Assembly: GCA_902786285.1 (NCBI GenBank)
Contig: CADABX010000014.1
Span: 1-51,726, forward strand
Reading direction: 5' to 3'
Length of the DNA: 51,726 nucleotides
From: Oscillospiraceae bacterium
Lineage (GTDB): Bacteria; Bacillota; Clostridia; Oscillospirales; Acutalibacteraceae
Shown piece by piece: positions 34,111 through 42,493 of the stretch. How positions within the stretch are numbered: position 1 is the first letter of the stretch; the number at the start of each line of letters is the position of its first letter. A program made the position numbers and the translations under genes. Under the pieces are notes generated by a model. That model made no database searches. It was not told where the DNA came from and was given only the letters and a program-made list of their open reading frames with translations.

Positions 34111-34338
34111 ATGTTGGAAAGACTGCAAAGAATCATCAGTGAATATACGGATCTGCCCGCATCCGAGATTACCGAACAGACGAACATCCGCACAGATCTC
34201 AACCTCAACTCGCTGGAGCTGGTCAATCTGGCCGTCGCGATCGAGGATGAATTCGAAGTGGAGATCCCCGACCGTGAGGCGCTCGGGATCGAAACCGTCG
34301 GCGACGCCATCGCGCTGATCGAAAAATACCTGGCATAA
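34111..34338 (+). CDS. Acyl/peptidyl carrier protein (operonic with the condensation gene)
   Basis: 75 aa, acidic four-helix carrier. The phosphopantetheine site is in DLNLNSLELVNLAVAIEDEF, where Ser is the attachment point (usual motif GxDSLE; here LNSLE). The IPDREALGIETVGDAIALIE end is typical of AcpP-like proteins. The start at 34111 follows AAGGAGA; ATG at 34093 is too early. It lies 49 bp after the condensation gene and before a strong terminator, so the two form a compact operon. A second carrier gene is at 48425, so this one is likely specialised. Confidence 0.9.
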   Translation: MLERLQRIISEYTDLPASEITEQTNIRTDLNLNSLELVNLAVAIEDEFEVEIPDREALGIETVGDAIALIEKYLA

Positions 34339-34350
34339 AGCCCGGGCTTT

Positions 34351-34388
34351 GCTCTGCGTTTGAAGACGCAGAGCTTTTCTTTTTTTGC
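34351..34388 (+). terminator. Terminator of the condensation–ACP operon
   Basis: Stem GCTCTGCGT (34351–34359), loop TTGAAG, stem ACGCAGAGC (34366–34374), then a long T-tract. It starts 13 bp after the ACP stop. Confidence 0.92.
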
Positions 34389-34475
34389 TTGTGAACGCGG
34401 TGCGGAAAAAGTATGTCAAACGATTGAACACATTTTAAAAATTTTTGGAAACCGCGCCGAAATTGAGCAAACGCC

Positions 34476-34504
34476 TTGCAAAAAAACGTGTTTTGTGCTA
34501 TCTT
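34476..34504 (+). promoter_or_regulatory. Promoter of the tandem hydrolase operon
   Basis: TTGCAA (34476–34481), 17-bp spacer, TATCTT (34499–34504), 38 bp before the first hydrolase start. Confidence 0.65.
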
Positions 34505-34541
34505 TAGGATAAGTAAAACTCTTTTTTCGGGAGGTATCTGA

Positions 34542-36095
34542 ATGAAAAAACAAATGAAGCGTCTCCTCGCGCTTGTGATGACCGTTTTCATGCTCCTGCC
34601 CGCCGCCTCGCTGTTTGCAACCGCGGCAACAACGGCCAATCTTCCGATCGTCTATGTGGTCGGCAAATATGTTCACATCTATACCAAGGAAGCAACAAAG
34701 GAAGATGCGCGCTATCAGCTCTATCCGCTGAAAAAGCCGGTCGGCGACGTCATCAAAGACAATATGGACGGGCTGGTCGCCGCATACAGCGCCTCCGAAT
34801 CCACCGAAAACTGGAAGATCTTTGCCGACAAAATCTACGACGTGCTGTATCCGAGCTATGAGCCGCTGATGATGGACGGCAACGGCAATCCGCGGGGCGG
34901 CACCCATGTGATCCCTGTGGCGGAGCCGAAGAAAAAGACGTCGGGCTTTACGCTGGACGACTATAATTTCACCTATGACAGCCGCCTGGATCCCTATACC
35001 AACGCGGATCTGCTCAACACCTATATCAACAAGGTGCTCACCGCGACCGGCAAAAGCCAGGTCAACCTGATCGGCCGGTGCCTGGGCACAACGGTTATGG
35101 CCACCTACCTGACCAAGTACGGCGCAAGCAAGGTCAGAACGTCGATCTTCTATGCCTCCGCGTTCAACGGCGTGTATATGATGGACGGCTTCTTTTCCGC
35201 CGATATCGACATCAGCTATCAGATGCTGCAATACTACCTGACCTACGGCAAGAGCGACGAGGGCGGCGATTTTGAATCGGTCCACAAGATCGCGGATGTA
35301 TTCAAACAGATGGGTCTGCTCAGCGCCGGGGTCAACAAGGTCAACCAGGTGATCGAAAAGATGGCGCCCTATCTCTTCCCGAAGCTGATCCTTCTGATCT
35401 TCGGCACCTGGCCGGGACACTGGGCGATGATTTCCAGCGGCGCGTATGAAAAGGCCAAGGCGGTCACGCTGCAGGACACCAATAAATACGCCGGTCTGAT
35501 CAAGAAGATCGACAAATACCAGACCAAGGTTATGGCGAAATTCCCGGAAACGCTGGAAAAGCTGCGCAAGGAAGGCATGCGCATCGCCATCGTCTGTAAA
35601 TACAACTCTCCCCTGATCCCGCTGTCGCCCGATTCTGATATGCAGGCTGACGGCACGGTGGAACTCAAAACGATGTCGCTGGGCGCCACGGCAGCCGATA
35701 TGGGCAAGACGCTTTCCAGCGCGTATATCCGCGTTTTGCGCAACGGAAACAACACCGACTATCTGTCGCCGGACCTTGTGGTCGACGCGCACACCTGCAA
35801 ATATCCGAACTATACCTGGTTTGTCAAGAACTGCCCGCACGCCGACTATCCGCCGGAGATCGACCAGATGTTTATCGAGATCTTCAACGCCTCGAAGCAG
35901 TATTCGATCACGACCAACACCAAGTTCCCGCAGTTTATGAACTACAACGCCGAGACAAAAAAGATTTCGCCGATCACCGGTCCCGATTCCGGCGCGGATA
36001 TGTCGAGCGGCGTCAGCAGCGCGTTCTTCTCGAGGATCGTGGAATGGATCCGCAACTTTATGCAGCGGATCCTCGGCCTGTTCATCAATCTTTAA
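34542..36095 (+). CDS. Secreted alpha/beta hydrolase-like protein with Cys nucleophile elbow, paralogue 1
   Basis: 517 aa. The signal peptide ends near LFATAAT. The mature protein opens LPIVYVVGKY, as in lipase-type alpha/beta hydrolases. The strand–elbow segment is VNLIGRCLGTTVMATYL; the elbow is G-x-C-x-G with Cys180 where lipases have Ser, as in PHA synthases. Other residues shared with the neighbour are MMDGNGNPR, YDSRLDPY, AFNGVYMMDGFF, FGTWPGHWAMIS, IPLSPxSDMQADGTV and YPNYTWFxKNCPHA; the conserved Asp and His in the last ones could complete a triad. It ends with an amphipathic helix FFSRIVEWIRNFMQRILGLF. Acyl esterase, thioesterase or acyltransferase activity on the cell surface is possible; none is proven. 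Confidence 0.78.
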   Translation: MKKQMKRLLALVMTVFMLLPAASLFATAATTANLPIVYVVGKYVHIYTKEATKEDARYQLYPLKKPVGDVIKDNMDGLVAAYSASESTENWKIFADKIYDVLYPSYEPLMMDGNGNPRGGTHVIPVAEPKKKTSGFTLDDYNFTYDSRLDPYTNADLLNTYINKVLTATGKSQVNLIGRCLGTTVMATYLTKYGASKVRTSIFYASAFNGVYMMDGFFSADIDISYQMLQYYLTYGKSDEGGDFESVHKIADVFKQMGLLSAGVNKVNQVIEKMAPYLFPKLILLIFGTWPGHWAMISSGAYEKAKAVTLQDTNKYAGLIKKIDKYQTKVMAKFPETLEKLRKEGMRIAIVCKYNSPLIPLSPDSDMQADGTVELKTMSLGATAADMGKTLSSAYIRVLRNGNNTDYLSPDLVVDAHTCKYPNYTWFVKNCPHADYPPEIDQMFIEIFNASKQYSITTNTKFPQFMNYNAETKKISPITGPDSGADMSSGVSSAFFSRIVEWIRNFMQRILGLFINL

Positions 36096-36131
36096 TTGGT
36101 CCTTTTCAACGCTGAAACAGGAGGTTTCCCT

Positions 36132-37763
36132 ATGAAAAAAATCTGTAAATGCATGCTCATTGTGATGCTCGCACTGCTGATGCTGCTGCCCGCAGCGTCG
36201 CAGATCGCCCAGGCGGCCACAATCGTCGATCTGCCGATCGTCTATGTGCTGGGCAAATACAATCCCGTCTATAACAAAGACGAGACCGAGGTCCTCTATC
36301 CGCTGAATCCGCCGATCGCCGAAACGGTCAAGGACAACGCGCGCGAGCTCTATGCCGCCTATCAGGTGGCGCACCAGACGAACAGCGATGCCGCCTGGAA
36401 ATCGTTTGCCGACAAAATCTATAACGTCATCGCGCCGCGGTATGAGGCTGTGATGATGGACGGCAACGGCAATCCGCGTAACGGCACCCACACGCTGCCC
36501 AACGCGCTGCCGCAGACCAAGACCAGAAGCTTCTGGCTGCACGACTATCAGTTCGCCTATGACAGCCGTCTGGATCCGTATGAAAACGCGCGGCTGCTGA
36601 ACACCTATATCAACAACGTGCTTGCCGTCACCGGCAAAAAGCAGGTCCAGCTGATCGGCCGCTGCCTCGGCTCCACCGTGGTGTCGACCTATCTGACGGA
36701 ATACGGCTGCAGCAAGGTCAAGACCTGCATCTTCTATGCGCCTGCGTTCAACGGCGTGTATATGATGGACGGCTTCTTCACCGGCGATCTGGATCTGAAT
36801 TACAGCAAGATCCAGACCTTCCTCAAGAAGGGCTATTCCGACGAGCTCGGCAATTTTGACACGCTGCGCAGCGTGGCCGACGCGCTCGACAAATTCAGCC
36901 TTTGGGGCTGGGGCGTGGATTCCGCCAACGACGCGCTGCAAAAGAGCGCAAAGTACCTTTTCCCGCGGCTGACGCTTGCAATCTTCGGCACCTGGCCGGG
37001 CCACTGGGCGATGATTTCCAAAGACGCGTTCAACAAGGCGCTGCAGACCACACTGTCCGACACCAAAACCTATGCCGGTCTGATCAGCAAGGTCAAGCGC
37101 TATCAGACCAACGTGATGGCCAAGTTCCCGCAGACGTTGGAAAACTGCCGCCAGCAGGGCATGCGCGTGGCGATCTTCAGCAAATATAATATTCCGATGA
37201 TTCCGCTGTCGCCCGCTTCCGATATGCAGGCGGACGGCACGGTACAGCTGACCACGATGTCGCTGGGCGCAACATCCGGTGTTGTCGGCGGCACACTGAG
37301 CAACGCGTATATCAACAGTCTGAAGGACAAAAACATGGGCGATTTTGTCTCTGAAAGCAAAGCGAACGGCAAGAGCATCTATCTTGACAGCCGCACGAAC
37401 GCCACCGCTGTCCGCCGCAGCAACTATCTGTCGAAGGACAATATGGTCGACGCGAGCACCTGCCAGTATCCGGACTACACCTGGTTCCTCAAGAACTGCC
37501 CGCACGCGCGTTATCCGTCCGAGATCAATCAGCTGTTTTTGACCATCTTCCGTTCCCCCACCCAGTACACGGTGACAACCGACCCGAACTTCCCGCAGTT
37601 TATGGTCTTTGACAAGGACAACGACAAGGTCAATCCCGTGACCGGCCCCGACGCCGGCAAAGTGGAGGAACAGACGTCGTCTTCCTCGTTCTTCAAAAAG
37701 ATCGCCGACTGGATCATTGATTTTTCCAACAAGATCATGAAGTTCCTCGGCATCACCCGCTGA
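36132..37763 (+). CDS. Secreted alpha/beta hydrolase-like protein with Cys nucleophile elbow, paralogue 2
   Basis: 543 aa, 36 bp after its paralogue and clearly a tandem duplicate diverged along its whole length. Signal peptide MKKICKCMLIVML...AQAAT; LPIVYVLGKY; elbow QLIGRCLGSTVVSTYL (Cys178); MMDGNGNPRNGTH; FNGVYMMDGFFTGDLD; FGTWPGHWAMISKDAF; an extra insert around 400–425 (GDFVSESKANGKSIYLDSRT) absent in paralogue 1; YPDYTWFLKNCPHARYP; C-terminal helix FFKKIADWIIDFSNKIMKFL. The start at 36132 has GGAGG. The shared Cys argues that GxCxG is functional and not a random mutation. A terminator follows at 37772. Confidence 0.78.
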   Translation: MKKICKCMLIVMLALLMLLPAASQIAQAATIVDLPIVYVLGKYNPVYNKDETEVLYPLNPPIAETVKDNARELYAAYQVAHQTNSDAAWKSFADKIYNVIAPRYEAVMMDGNGNPRNGTHTLPNALPQTKTRSFWLHDYQFAYDSRLDPYENARLLNTYINNVLAVTGKKQVQLIGRCLGSTVVSTYLTEYGCSKVKTCIFYAPAFNGVYMMDGFFTGDLDLNYSKIQTFLKKGYSDELGNFDTLRSVADALDKFSLWGWGVDSANDALQKSAKYLFPRLTLAIFGTWPGHWAMISKDAFNKALQTTLSDTKTYAGLISKVKRYQTNVMAKFPQTLENCRQQGMRVAIFSKYNIPMIPLSPASDMQADGTVQLTTMSLGATSGVVGGTLSNAYINSLKDKNMGDFVSESKANGKSIYLDSRTNATAVRRSNYLSKDNMVDASTCQYPDYTWFLKNCPHARYPSEINQLFLTIFRSPTQYTVTTDPNFPQFMVFDKDNDKVNPVTGPDAGKVEEQTSSSSFFKKIADWIIDFSNKIMKFLGITR

Positions 37764-37771
37764 CAAAAAGC

Positions 37772-37806
37772 AGCCGCTTCCCGAAAAGGAAGCGGCTTTT
37801 GTTTTT
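37772..37806. terminator. Terminator of the hydrolase operon
   Basis: Stem AGCCGCTTCC (37772–37781), loop CGAAAA, stem GGAAGCGGCT (37788–37797), then TTTTGTTTTT. A's on the left give the convergent gph gene a U-tract too. Confidence 0.92.
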
Positions 37807-37812
37807 ATATAA

Positions 37813-38454
37813 TCACAGCAGATCCGGCAGCTGCTGCGGTGTGTCGATCAGGCTTGCTGCGCCGGAGGAAAGCAGCGTTTCCCTGTCGCGGTAGCCCCAG
37901 GTGACGCCGATGCAGCGAAGGCCGGCGTTTTGCGCCGTTTGCACATCCACCTCGCTGTCGCCGACATAGACGGCTTGTTCCTTTTTGACGCCGAGATGTT
38001 CGAGCGCGCGGAAGACGTTGACCGGGTTGGGCTTGCGTTCACTTTCCGCCTGCACGCCGAACGCGCAGGAGAGCAAAGAGCCGAAGTAATCTTCACAAAG
38101 GCCCGTGACGCCGGCGTGCAGCTTGTTGGACACAACGGCGGTCTGGATGCCGCGGTCACGCAGCGCCTGCAGCAGCGGCAAAATGCCGGGAAAGACGCGC
38201 GTCAGGTCGGTCATGTGGGAAAGATAGTAACTGCGGAACGACGCGAAGCAGCGGTCAAATTCCGCCTGTGACACGTCCGCAGGCATCGCGCGCTGCATGA
38301 GCTTGACCACACCGTTGCCGATAAACCGGCGCACTTCGTCGCGGGTGCGCAGTGGATAGCCGCAGCTTTGCAGCGCGTGGTTGACGGCGGCGGCAAGGTC
38401 GTCGAGGGTATCGAGCAACGTGCCGTCGAGGTCAAAGATGACGGCTTTTATCAT
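37813..38454 (-). CDS. gph: HAD hydrolase, phosphoglycolate phosphatase type
   Basis: 213 aa. HAD motif I IFDLDGTLLDTLDDLAAAVN, motif II AVVSNKLHAG, motif III Lys in ESERKPNPVNVFRAL, motif IV YVGDSEVDVQTAQNAG. The helical cap of the Gph/PGMB type lies at about 15–85. It probably dephosphorylates 2-phosphoglycolate from DNA repair or a sugar phosphate. The start at 38454 has GGAGA. It is downstream of glgP on the same strand but separated by a terminator. Confidence 0.88.
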   Translation of the reverse strand: MIKAVIFDLDGTLLDTLDDLAAAVNHALQSCGYPLRTRDEVRRFIGNGVVKLMQRAMPADVSQAEFDRCFASFRSYYLSHMTDLTRVFPGILPLLQALRDRGIQTAVVSNKLHAGVTGLCEDYFGSLLSCAFGVQAESERKPNPVNVFRALEHLGVKKEQAVYVGDSEVDVQTAQNAGLRCIGVTWGYRDRETLLSSGAASLIDTPQQLPDLL

Positions 38455-38493
38455 TCGTTTTCTCTCCTTTCGATCAGGTATCCAATCCCCGAA

Positions 38494-38517
38494 AAAAGCC
38501 GCCTGCAGGCGGCTTTT
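38494..38517 (-). terminator. glgP terminator
   Basis: AAAAGCCGCC-TGCA-GGCGGCTTTT, extended on the minus strand to TTTTTTC. It lies 29 bp after the glgP stop. Confidence 0.88.
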
Positions 38518-38545
38518 ACTGTTGACTGTCATGTTGACTGTCGAC

Positions 38546-40951
38546 TTATTTCACGGGTTTGATATGCCAGATGTCGCGCGCATAGTCGTTGATTGCACGG
38601 TCGGCCGCAAAGCGTCCGGCGCCGGCAATGTTCAAAAGCGCCATCCGGTTCCAGCCCTCACGGTCACGCCACAGCGTGTCGATCTTCTTTTGTGCAGCGC
38701 GGTAGTCCGCAAAGTCGGCGAGCACCATATACGGGTCGTGGTGAATGATCGTGTTGCCGATCTCCGGGAAGGACTTGCCGCCCACGCCCTGCTGGATATA
38801 TTCGATCACGCGGCGCAGCTCGGCGTTGTTATTGAAGTAGTTCATCGGCGTGTAGCCCGAACGCTTGAGCTCCGTCACCTCCGGCGTTGTCATGCCGAAC
38901 AGAATCATGTTGTCGTCGCCCACAGCTTCGTGGATCTCCACGTTTGCGCCGTCCAGCGTGCCGAGAGTCACGGCGCCGTTGATCATAAACTTCATATTGC
39001 TTGTGCCGCTCGCTTCCGTGCCGGCCAGCGAAATCTGTTCGCTGACGTCCGCCGCCGGAATCAGACGCTCCGCCATCGTGACGTTGTAGTCCTCGAGGAA
39101 GATGACCTTCATTTTGCTGTTCACATCGGGGTCGTTGTTGATCACGTCAGCCAGCGCGCAGATGAAGGAGATGATCTTTTTGGCGATGAAATAGCCGCTC
39201 GCCGCTTTGGCGCCGAAGATATAGGTGTGCGGCACCACAGGCAGATTCGGGTTTTCCTTGAGTTCGAGATACTTCGCAAGAATCTGGAACGCGTTCAGAT
39301 GCTGGCGCTTGTATTCATGCAGACGCTTGACCTGCACGTCGAAAATCGACGTCGGGTCGAGCTTCACACCGGTCGTCTTTTCGACATAGGACGCAAAACG
39401 CTCCTTGTTTTGCAGCTTGATCTTGTCGAGCTCGTGCAGCACGGCGGTGTCGTCGGCAAACGCAGCAAGCTTTTGCAGTTCGTCCGCCTTGAGGATAAAG
39501 CCCTTGCCGATCAGCTTTTCCAAATACGCCGACAATCCCGGGTTGGACTGGCACAGCCACCGGCGGTGAGCAATGCCGTTGGTCACGTTGGTGAACTTGT
39601 CGGGCGTCAGGGCATAAAAATCGCTGAACACGGTGTCCTTGAGGATCTGGCTGTGCAGCGCGGACACGCCGTTGACGCTGTGGCACGCGGCGACGCACAG
39701 GTTTGCCATGCGAACCACGCCGCCGGAGATTACGGCCATCGCCTCCACTTTGCCGGCGTCGTGCATCGTGTTCCAGATGTGGGCGCGGTAGCGGTTGTCG
39801 ATCTCCTTGATGATCTGATAGATACGCGGCACCAGCGTTTGCATCAGGCTTTCCGGCCAGCATTCGAGCGCTTCCTTCATCACGGTGTGGTTGGTATAGG
39901 CCGTGGTCTGGGTCACAATCTGCCACGCGTCGTCCCAGCCGTAGCCGCATTCGTCAAGCAGAATGCGCATCAGCTCGGGGATAGCGAGCGTCGGGTGGGT
40001 GTCGTTGATGTGGATCGCGTTCTTTTCGGCAAAGTTTTCCATCGTGGCATAGTGGCGCAGATGGCGCGAGACAATGTCCTGCACCGACGCGGATACCAGG
40101 AAATACTGCTGCTTGAGACGCAGGCTCTTGCCTTCGGGATGGTTGTCAGACGGATAGAGGATCTTACTGATGACCTCGGCCATGGCGGCCTCCTCCATCG
40201 CCTTCATATATTTGCCCTGATCGAACAGGCTCATGTCGAGCGCCGGCGCCTTGGAGCGCCACAGGCGCAGAATGCTGTAGCCCTTGCCGCCCTTGCCGCT
40301 GACATACATATCATACGGCACGGCCTGGATTTTGGTGTCGCCGTGGAGCACCACGGAATGGTAGTGTTCGTCCCAGATGTCCTCTACCGTGCCGCCGAAC
40401 GATACGGAGACCATCTCCTGTTCGCGCGGGGTGAGCCAGACTTCGCCGCCGGGCAGCCAGAAGTCGGGCATTTCGGTCTGCCAGCCGTCCACGAGCTTTT
40501 GCTTGAAAATGCCGGCTTCATACAGGATCGAGTAGCCCATCGAGGAATAGCCCTGCGTGGCAAGGCCGTCGAGATAGCACGCGGCAAGTCTGCCCAGACC
40601 GCCGTTACCAAGGCCGGCGTCGGGTTCGCAGTCGTACAGCTTTTCCAGACTGATGCCGAAATCCTTGAGCGCGGACGCCATTGTTTTTGTCAGGTTCAGG
40701 TTATACAGGTTATTCTTGAGCGAGCGGCCCATCAGAAACTCCATGCTCAGATAGTACACGCGCTTGGCCTGCGCCTTGTCGGCGGCCTTGCGGCACGCGC
40801 GCACGCCCTCGTGCATCAGATCCTTGACAATCAGCGACACTGCGCGGTAATACTGCTCGTTTGTCGCCTCTTGCACACTGACGCCGAAGAAATGGGACAG
40901 CTTGCCGGAAATGAGGTCTTTCGCTTGTGCTTTTGTCAGGGAATAATTCAT
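38546..40951 (-). CDS. glgP: Glycogen/starch phosphorylase
   Basis: 801 aa, the normal length. GT35 enzyme releasing glucose-1-phosphate from glycogen with PLP as cofactor. Diagnostic segments: RVYYLSMEFLMGRSLKNNL, GLGNGGLGRLAACYLDGLAT, HINDTHPTLAIPELMRIL, and the PLP-lysine region EASGTSNMKFMINGAVTLGT. The start MNYSLTKAQ at 40951 is preceded by TGGAGG; an upstream in-frame Met is discarded. It is monocistronic with a consensus-like promoter and terminator. With galU nearby it suggests glycogen storage, but the glg synthesis genes are not in the window. Confidence 0.97.
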   Translation of the reverse strand: MNYSLTKAQAKDLISGKLSHFFGVSVQEATNEQYYRAVSLIVKDLMHEGVRACRKAADKAQAKRVYYLSMEFLMGRSLKNNLYNLNLTKTMASALKDFGISLEKLYDCEPDAGLGNGGLGRLAACYLDGLATQGYSSMGYSILYEAGIFKQKLVDGWQTEMPDFWLPGGEVWLTPREQEMVSVSFGGTVEDIWDEHYHSVVLHGDTKIQAVPYDMYVSGKGGKGYSILRLWRSKAPALDMSLFDQGKYMKAMEEAAMAEVISKILYPSDNHPEGKSLRLKQQYFLVSASVQDIVSRHLRHYATMENFAEKNAIHINDTHPTLAIPELMRILLDECGYGWDDAWQIVTQTTAYTNHTVMKEALECWPESLMQTLVPRIYQIIKEIDNRYRAHIWNTMHDAGKVEAMAVISGGVVRMANLCVAACHSVNGVSALHSQILKDTVFSDFYALTPDKFTNVTNGIAHRRWLCQSNPGLSAYLEKLIGKGFILKADELQKLAAFADDTAVLHELDKIKLQNKERFASYVEKTTGVKLDPTSIFDVQVKRLHEYKRQHLNAFQILAKYLELKENPNLPVVPHTYIFGAKAASGYFIAKKIISFICALADVINNDPDVNSKMKVIFLEDYNVTMAERLIPAADVSEQISLAGTEASGTSNMKFMINGAVTLGTLDGANVEIHEAVGDDNMILFGMTTPEVTELKRSGYTPMNYFNNNAELRRVIEYIQQGVGGKSFPEIGNTIIHHDPYMVLADFADYRAAQKKIDTLWRDREGWNRMALLNIAGAGRFAADRAINDYARDIWHIKPVK

Positions 40952-41006
40952 ACAAAACCTCCAAAAGTTCCAAAAGAAACGGGGATAAATTTCAATCTCA
41001 TTGTTT

Positions 41007-41035
41007 ATTTTACACCAAAAACCGCCATAATTCAA
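41007..41035 (-). promoter_or_regulatory. glgP promoter
   Basis: Minus strand TTGAAT (41030–41035), 17-bp spacer, TAAAAT (41007–41012). Confidence 0.7.
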
Positions 41036-41111
41036 TAGCTAATGGCATGTTTGTGAATTTTGGATAAAGGAAATAATTACAAGCCCGGGTTTCTGTCGAT
41101 GTTCTCTATAA

Positions 41112-41146
41112 AAATGCCGCGCGGATCTATTGTTCCCGTGCGGCAA
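41112..41146 (-). terminator. prfB terminator
   Basis: Minus strand GCCGCACGG...CCGCGCGGC (nine pairs with one wobble) followed by ATTTTTA. It lies 12 bp after the stop codon. Confidence 0.7.
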
Positions 41147-41157
41147 ATACTGTAAGC

Positions 41158-42282
41158 TTATGCCTGATCGCTCAGTGCGTCGAGCGACTGCTTTTTGAGA
41201 TAAGCGTTGATGAAGCCGTCAATGTCTCCGTCCATCACCGCGTTGATGTTGCCCATTTCAAAGCCCGTACGGTGATCCTTCACCAGCGTGTATGGCATGA
41301 AAACATAGGAGCGGATCTGGCTGCCCCAGCCGATTTCCTTCTGGTCGCCCTTGATATCCTCGATCTTGTCGAGATGCTCGCGCTCCTTGATCTCGATCAG
41401 CTTGGATTTGAGCATGCGCATACACACCTCACGGTTCTGGTGCTGGCTGCGCTCCACCTGGCACGACACGACGATGCCGGTCGGGATATGGATCAGACGG
41501 ACGGCGGACGAGGTTTTGTTGACCTTCTGACCGCCTGCACCGGATGCGCGGTACACTTCCATTTTGATATCCTCTTCCCGCAGATCGACTTCGATCGTGT
41601 CGTCGATTTCGGGCATGACTTCGAGCGAGGCAAACGACGTATGGCGGCGGCCGGACGCGTCGAACGGCGACACGCGCACCAGACGGTGGACTCCCATCTC
41701 GCTTTTGAGGTATCCGTAGGCGTTTTCGCCCTCCACAACGACCGTGGCGGATTTGAGGCCCGCTTCGTCGCCGTCGAGGAAGTCGACGGTGGTGAATTTG
41801 TAGCCGTGCTTGCTCGCCCACTGGCCGTACATGCGGAACAGCATCTGGCACCAGTCCTGCGCCTCGGTGCCGCCGGCGCCGGCGTGGAAGGTCAAAATGG
41901 CGTTTTTGCTGTCGTATTCGCCGGAAAGCAGCGTTGCAAGCGTTTGCTTTTCGAGTTCTTTTTCAACATTCTCCACGCTTTCGCGGCAGTCGTCGAGCAG
42001 ATCGAGGTCGCCCTCTTCGTCCGACAGCTCGATCATCACCAGCGCGTCGTCAAACGCGCTTTTCAGATCGTCATAGGCTTTGATCTTGTTTTTGAGCATG
42101 GAGATGCGCTGCAGCACCTTTTGCGAATTGCCGAGGTCGCCCCAGAAGTTTTCGTCTGCGGTCTGCGCTTCGAGCGTTTTGACCTCCTCGCTCATCTCTT
42201 TAAGACCGAGCGCGGCCGCCAGCTCTTCCAGCGGCTTTTCGCTTTCCAGCAATCGCAGTCTCAGTTCCTCAAACTGGATCAT
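41158..42282 (-). CDS. prfB: Peptide chain release factor 2
   Basis: 374 aa. It recognises UGA/UAA through the SPF tripeptide, seen in RVSPFDASGRRHTSF, and hydrolyses peptidyl-tRNA through GGQ, seen in YRASGAGGQKVNKTSSAVRL. The N-terminal helical domain from MIQFEELRLRLLESEKPLEE to TADENFWGDL runs in a single frame. The programmed +1 frameshift with an early in-frame UGA, common in prfB, is therefore absent. The start at 42282 has AGGGGAG. Single gene with TTGCCA/TATAAT promoter. Confidence 0.96.
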   Translation of the reverse strand: MIQFEELRLRLLESEKPLEELAAALGLKEMSEEVKTLEAQTADENFWGDLGNSQKVLQRISMLKNKIKAYDDLKSAFDDALVMIELSDEEGDLDLLDDCRESVENVEKELEKQTLATLLSGEYDSKNAILTFHAGAGGTEAQDWCQMLFRMYGQWASKHGYKFTTVDFLDGDEAGLKSATVVVEGENAYGYLKSEMGVHRLVRVSPFDASGRRHTSFASLEVMPEIDDTIEVDLREEDIKMEVYRASGAGGQKVNKTSSAVRLIHIPTGIVVSCQVERSQHQNREVCMRMLKSKLIEIKEREHLDKIEDIKGDQKEIGWGSQIRSYVFMPYTLVKDHRTGFEMGNINAVMDGDIDGFINAYLKKQSLDALSDQA

Positions 42283-42324
42283 ATCCAGCTCCCCTTTCGC
42301 ATAAACAAAATTACATACCTTAGT

Positions 42325-42353
42325 ATTATACACGAGAAACAGCACGGTGGCAA
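42325..42353 (-). promoter_or_regulatory. prfB promoter
   Basis: Minus strand TTGCCA (42348–42353), 17-bp spacer, TATAAT (42325–42330). Confidence 0.78.
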
Positions 42354-42413
42354 CCTGATTTTTTTATTTTCTTGAAAAAATTGTGAAAAAAAGGATAAAA
42401 TCCGCAAAAGCAA

Positions 42414-42441
42414 TTGCTTTTTTTGGGAAAACCAGTACAAT
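42414..42441 (+). promoter_or_regulatory. Promoter of the RING/DUF2628–galU operon
   Basis: TTGCTT (42414–42419), 16-bp spacer, TACAAT (42436–42441). Confidence 0.55.
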
Positions 42442-42493
42442 AGAAAGCGATCATACGAAAGAACCGGCCGCAAAGACCGGAAAGGATGAAGCT

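Noticed and set aside
34416-37766. 1116-aa minus-strand open frame across both hydrolase genes
   Set aside because: It is antisense to two signal-peptide proteins with clear family conservation, promoter and terminator. The translated product is low-complexity His/Arg/Val-rich.
38381-41038. 885-aa plus-strand frame across glgP
   Set aside because: It is antisense to a fully conserved glycogen phosphorylase, with no start signals.
41158-42282. Programmed frameshift in prfB
   Set aside because: The N-terminal region is continuous in one frame, with no early UGA and no CTTTGA slippery site.
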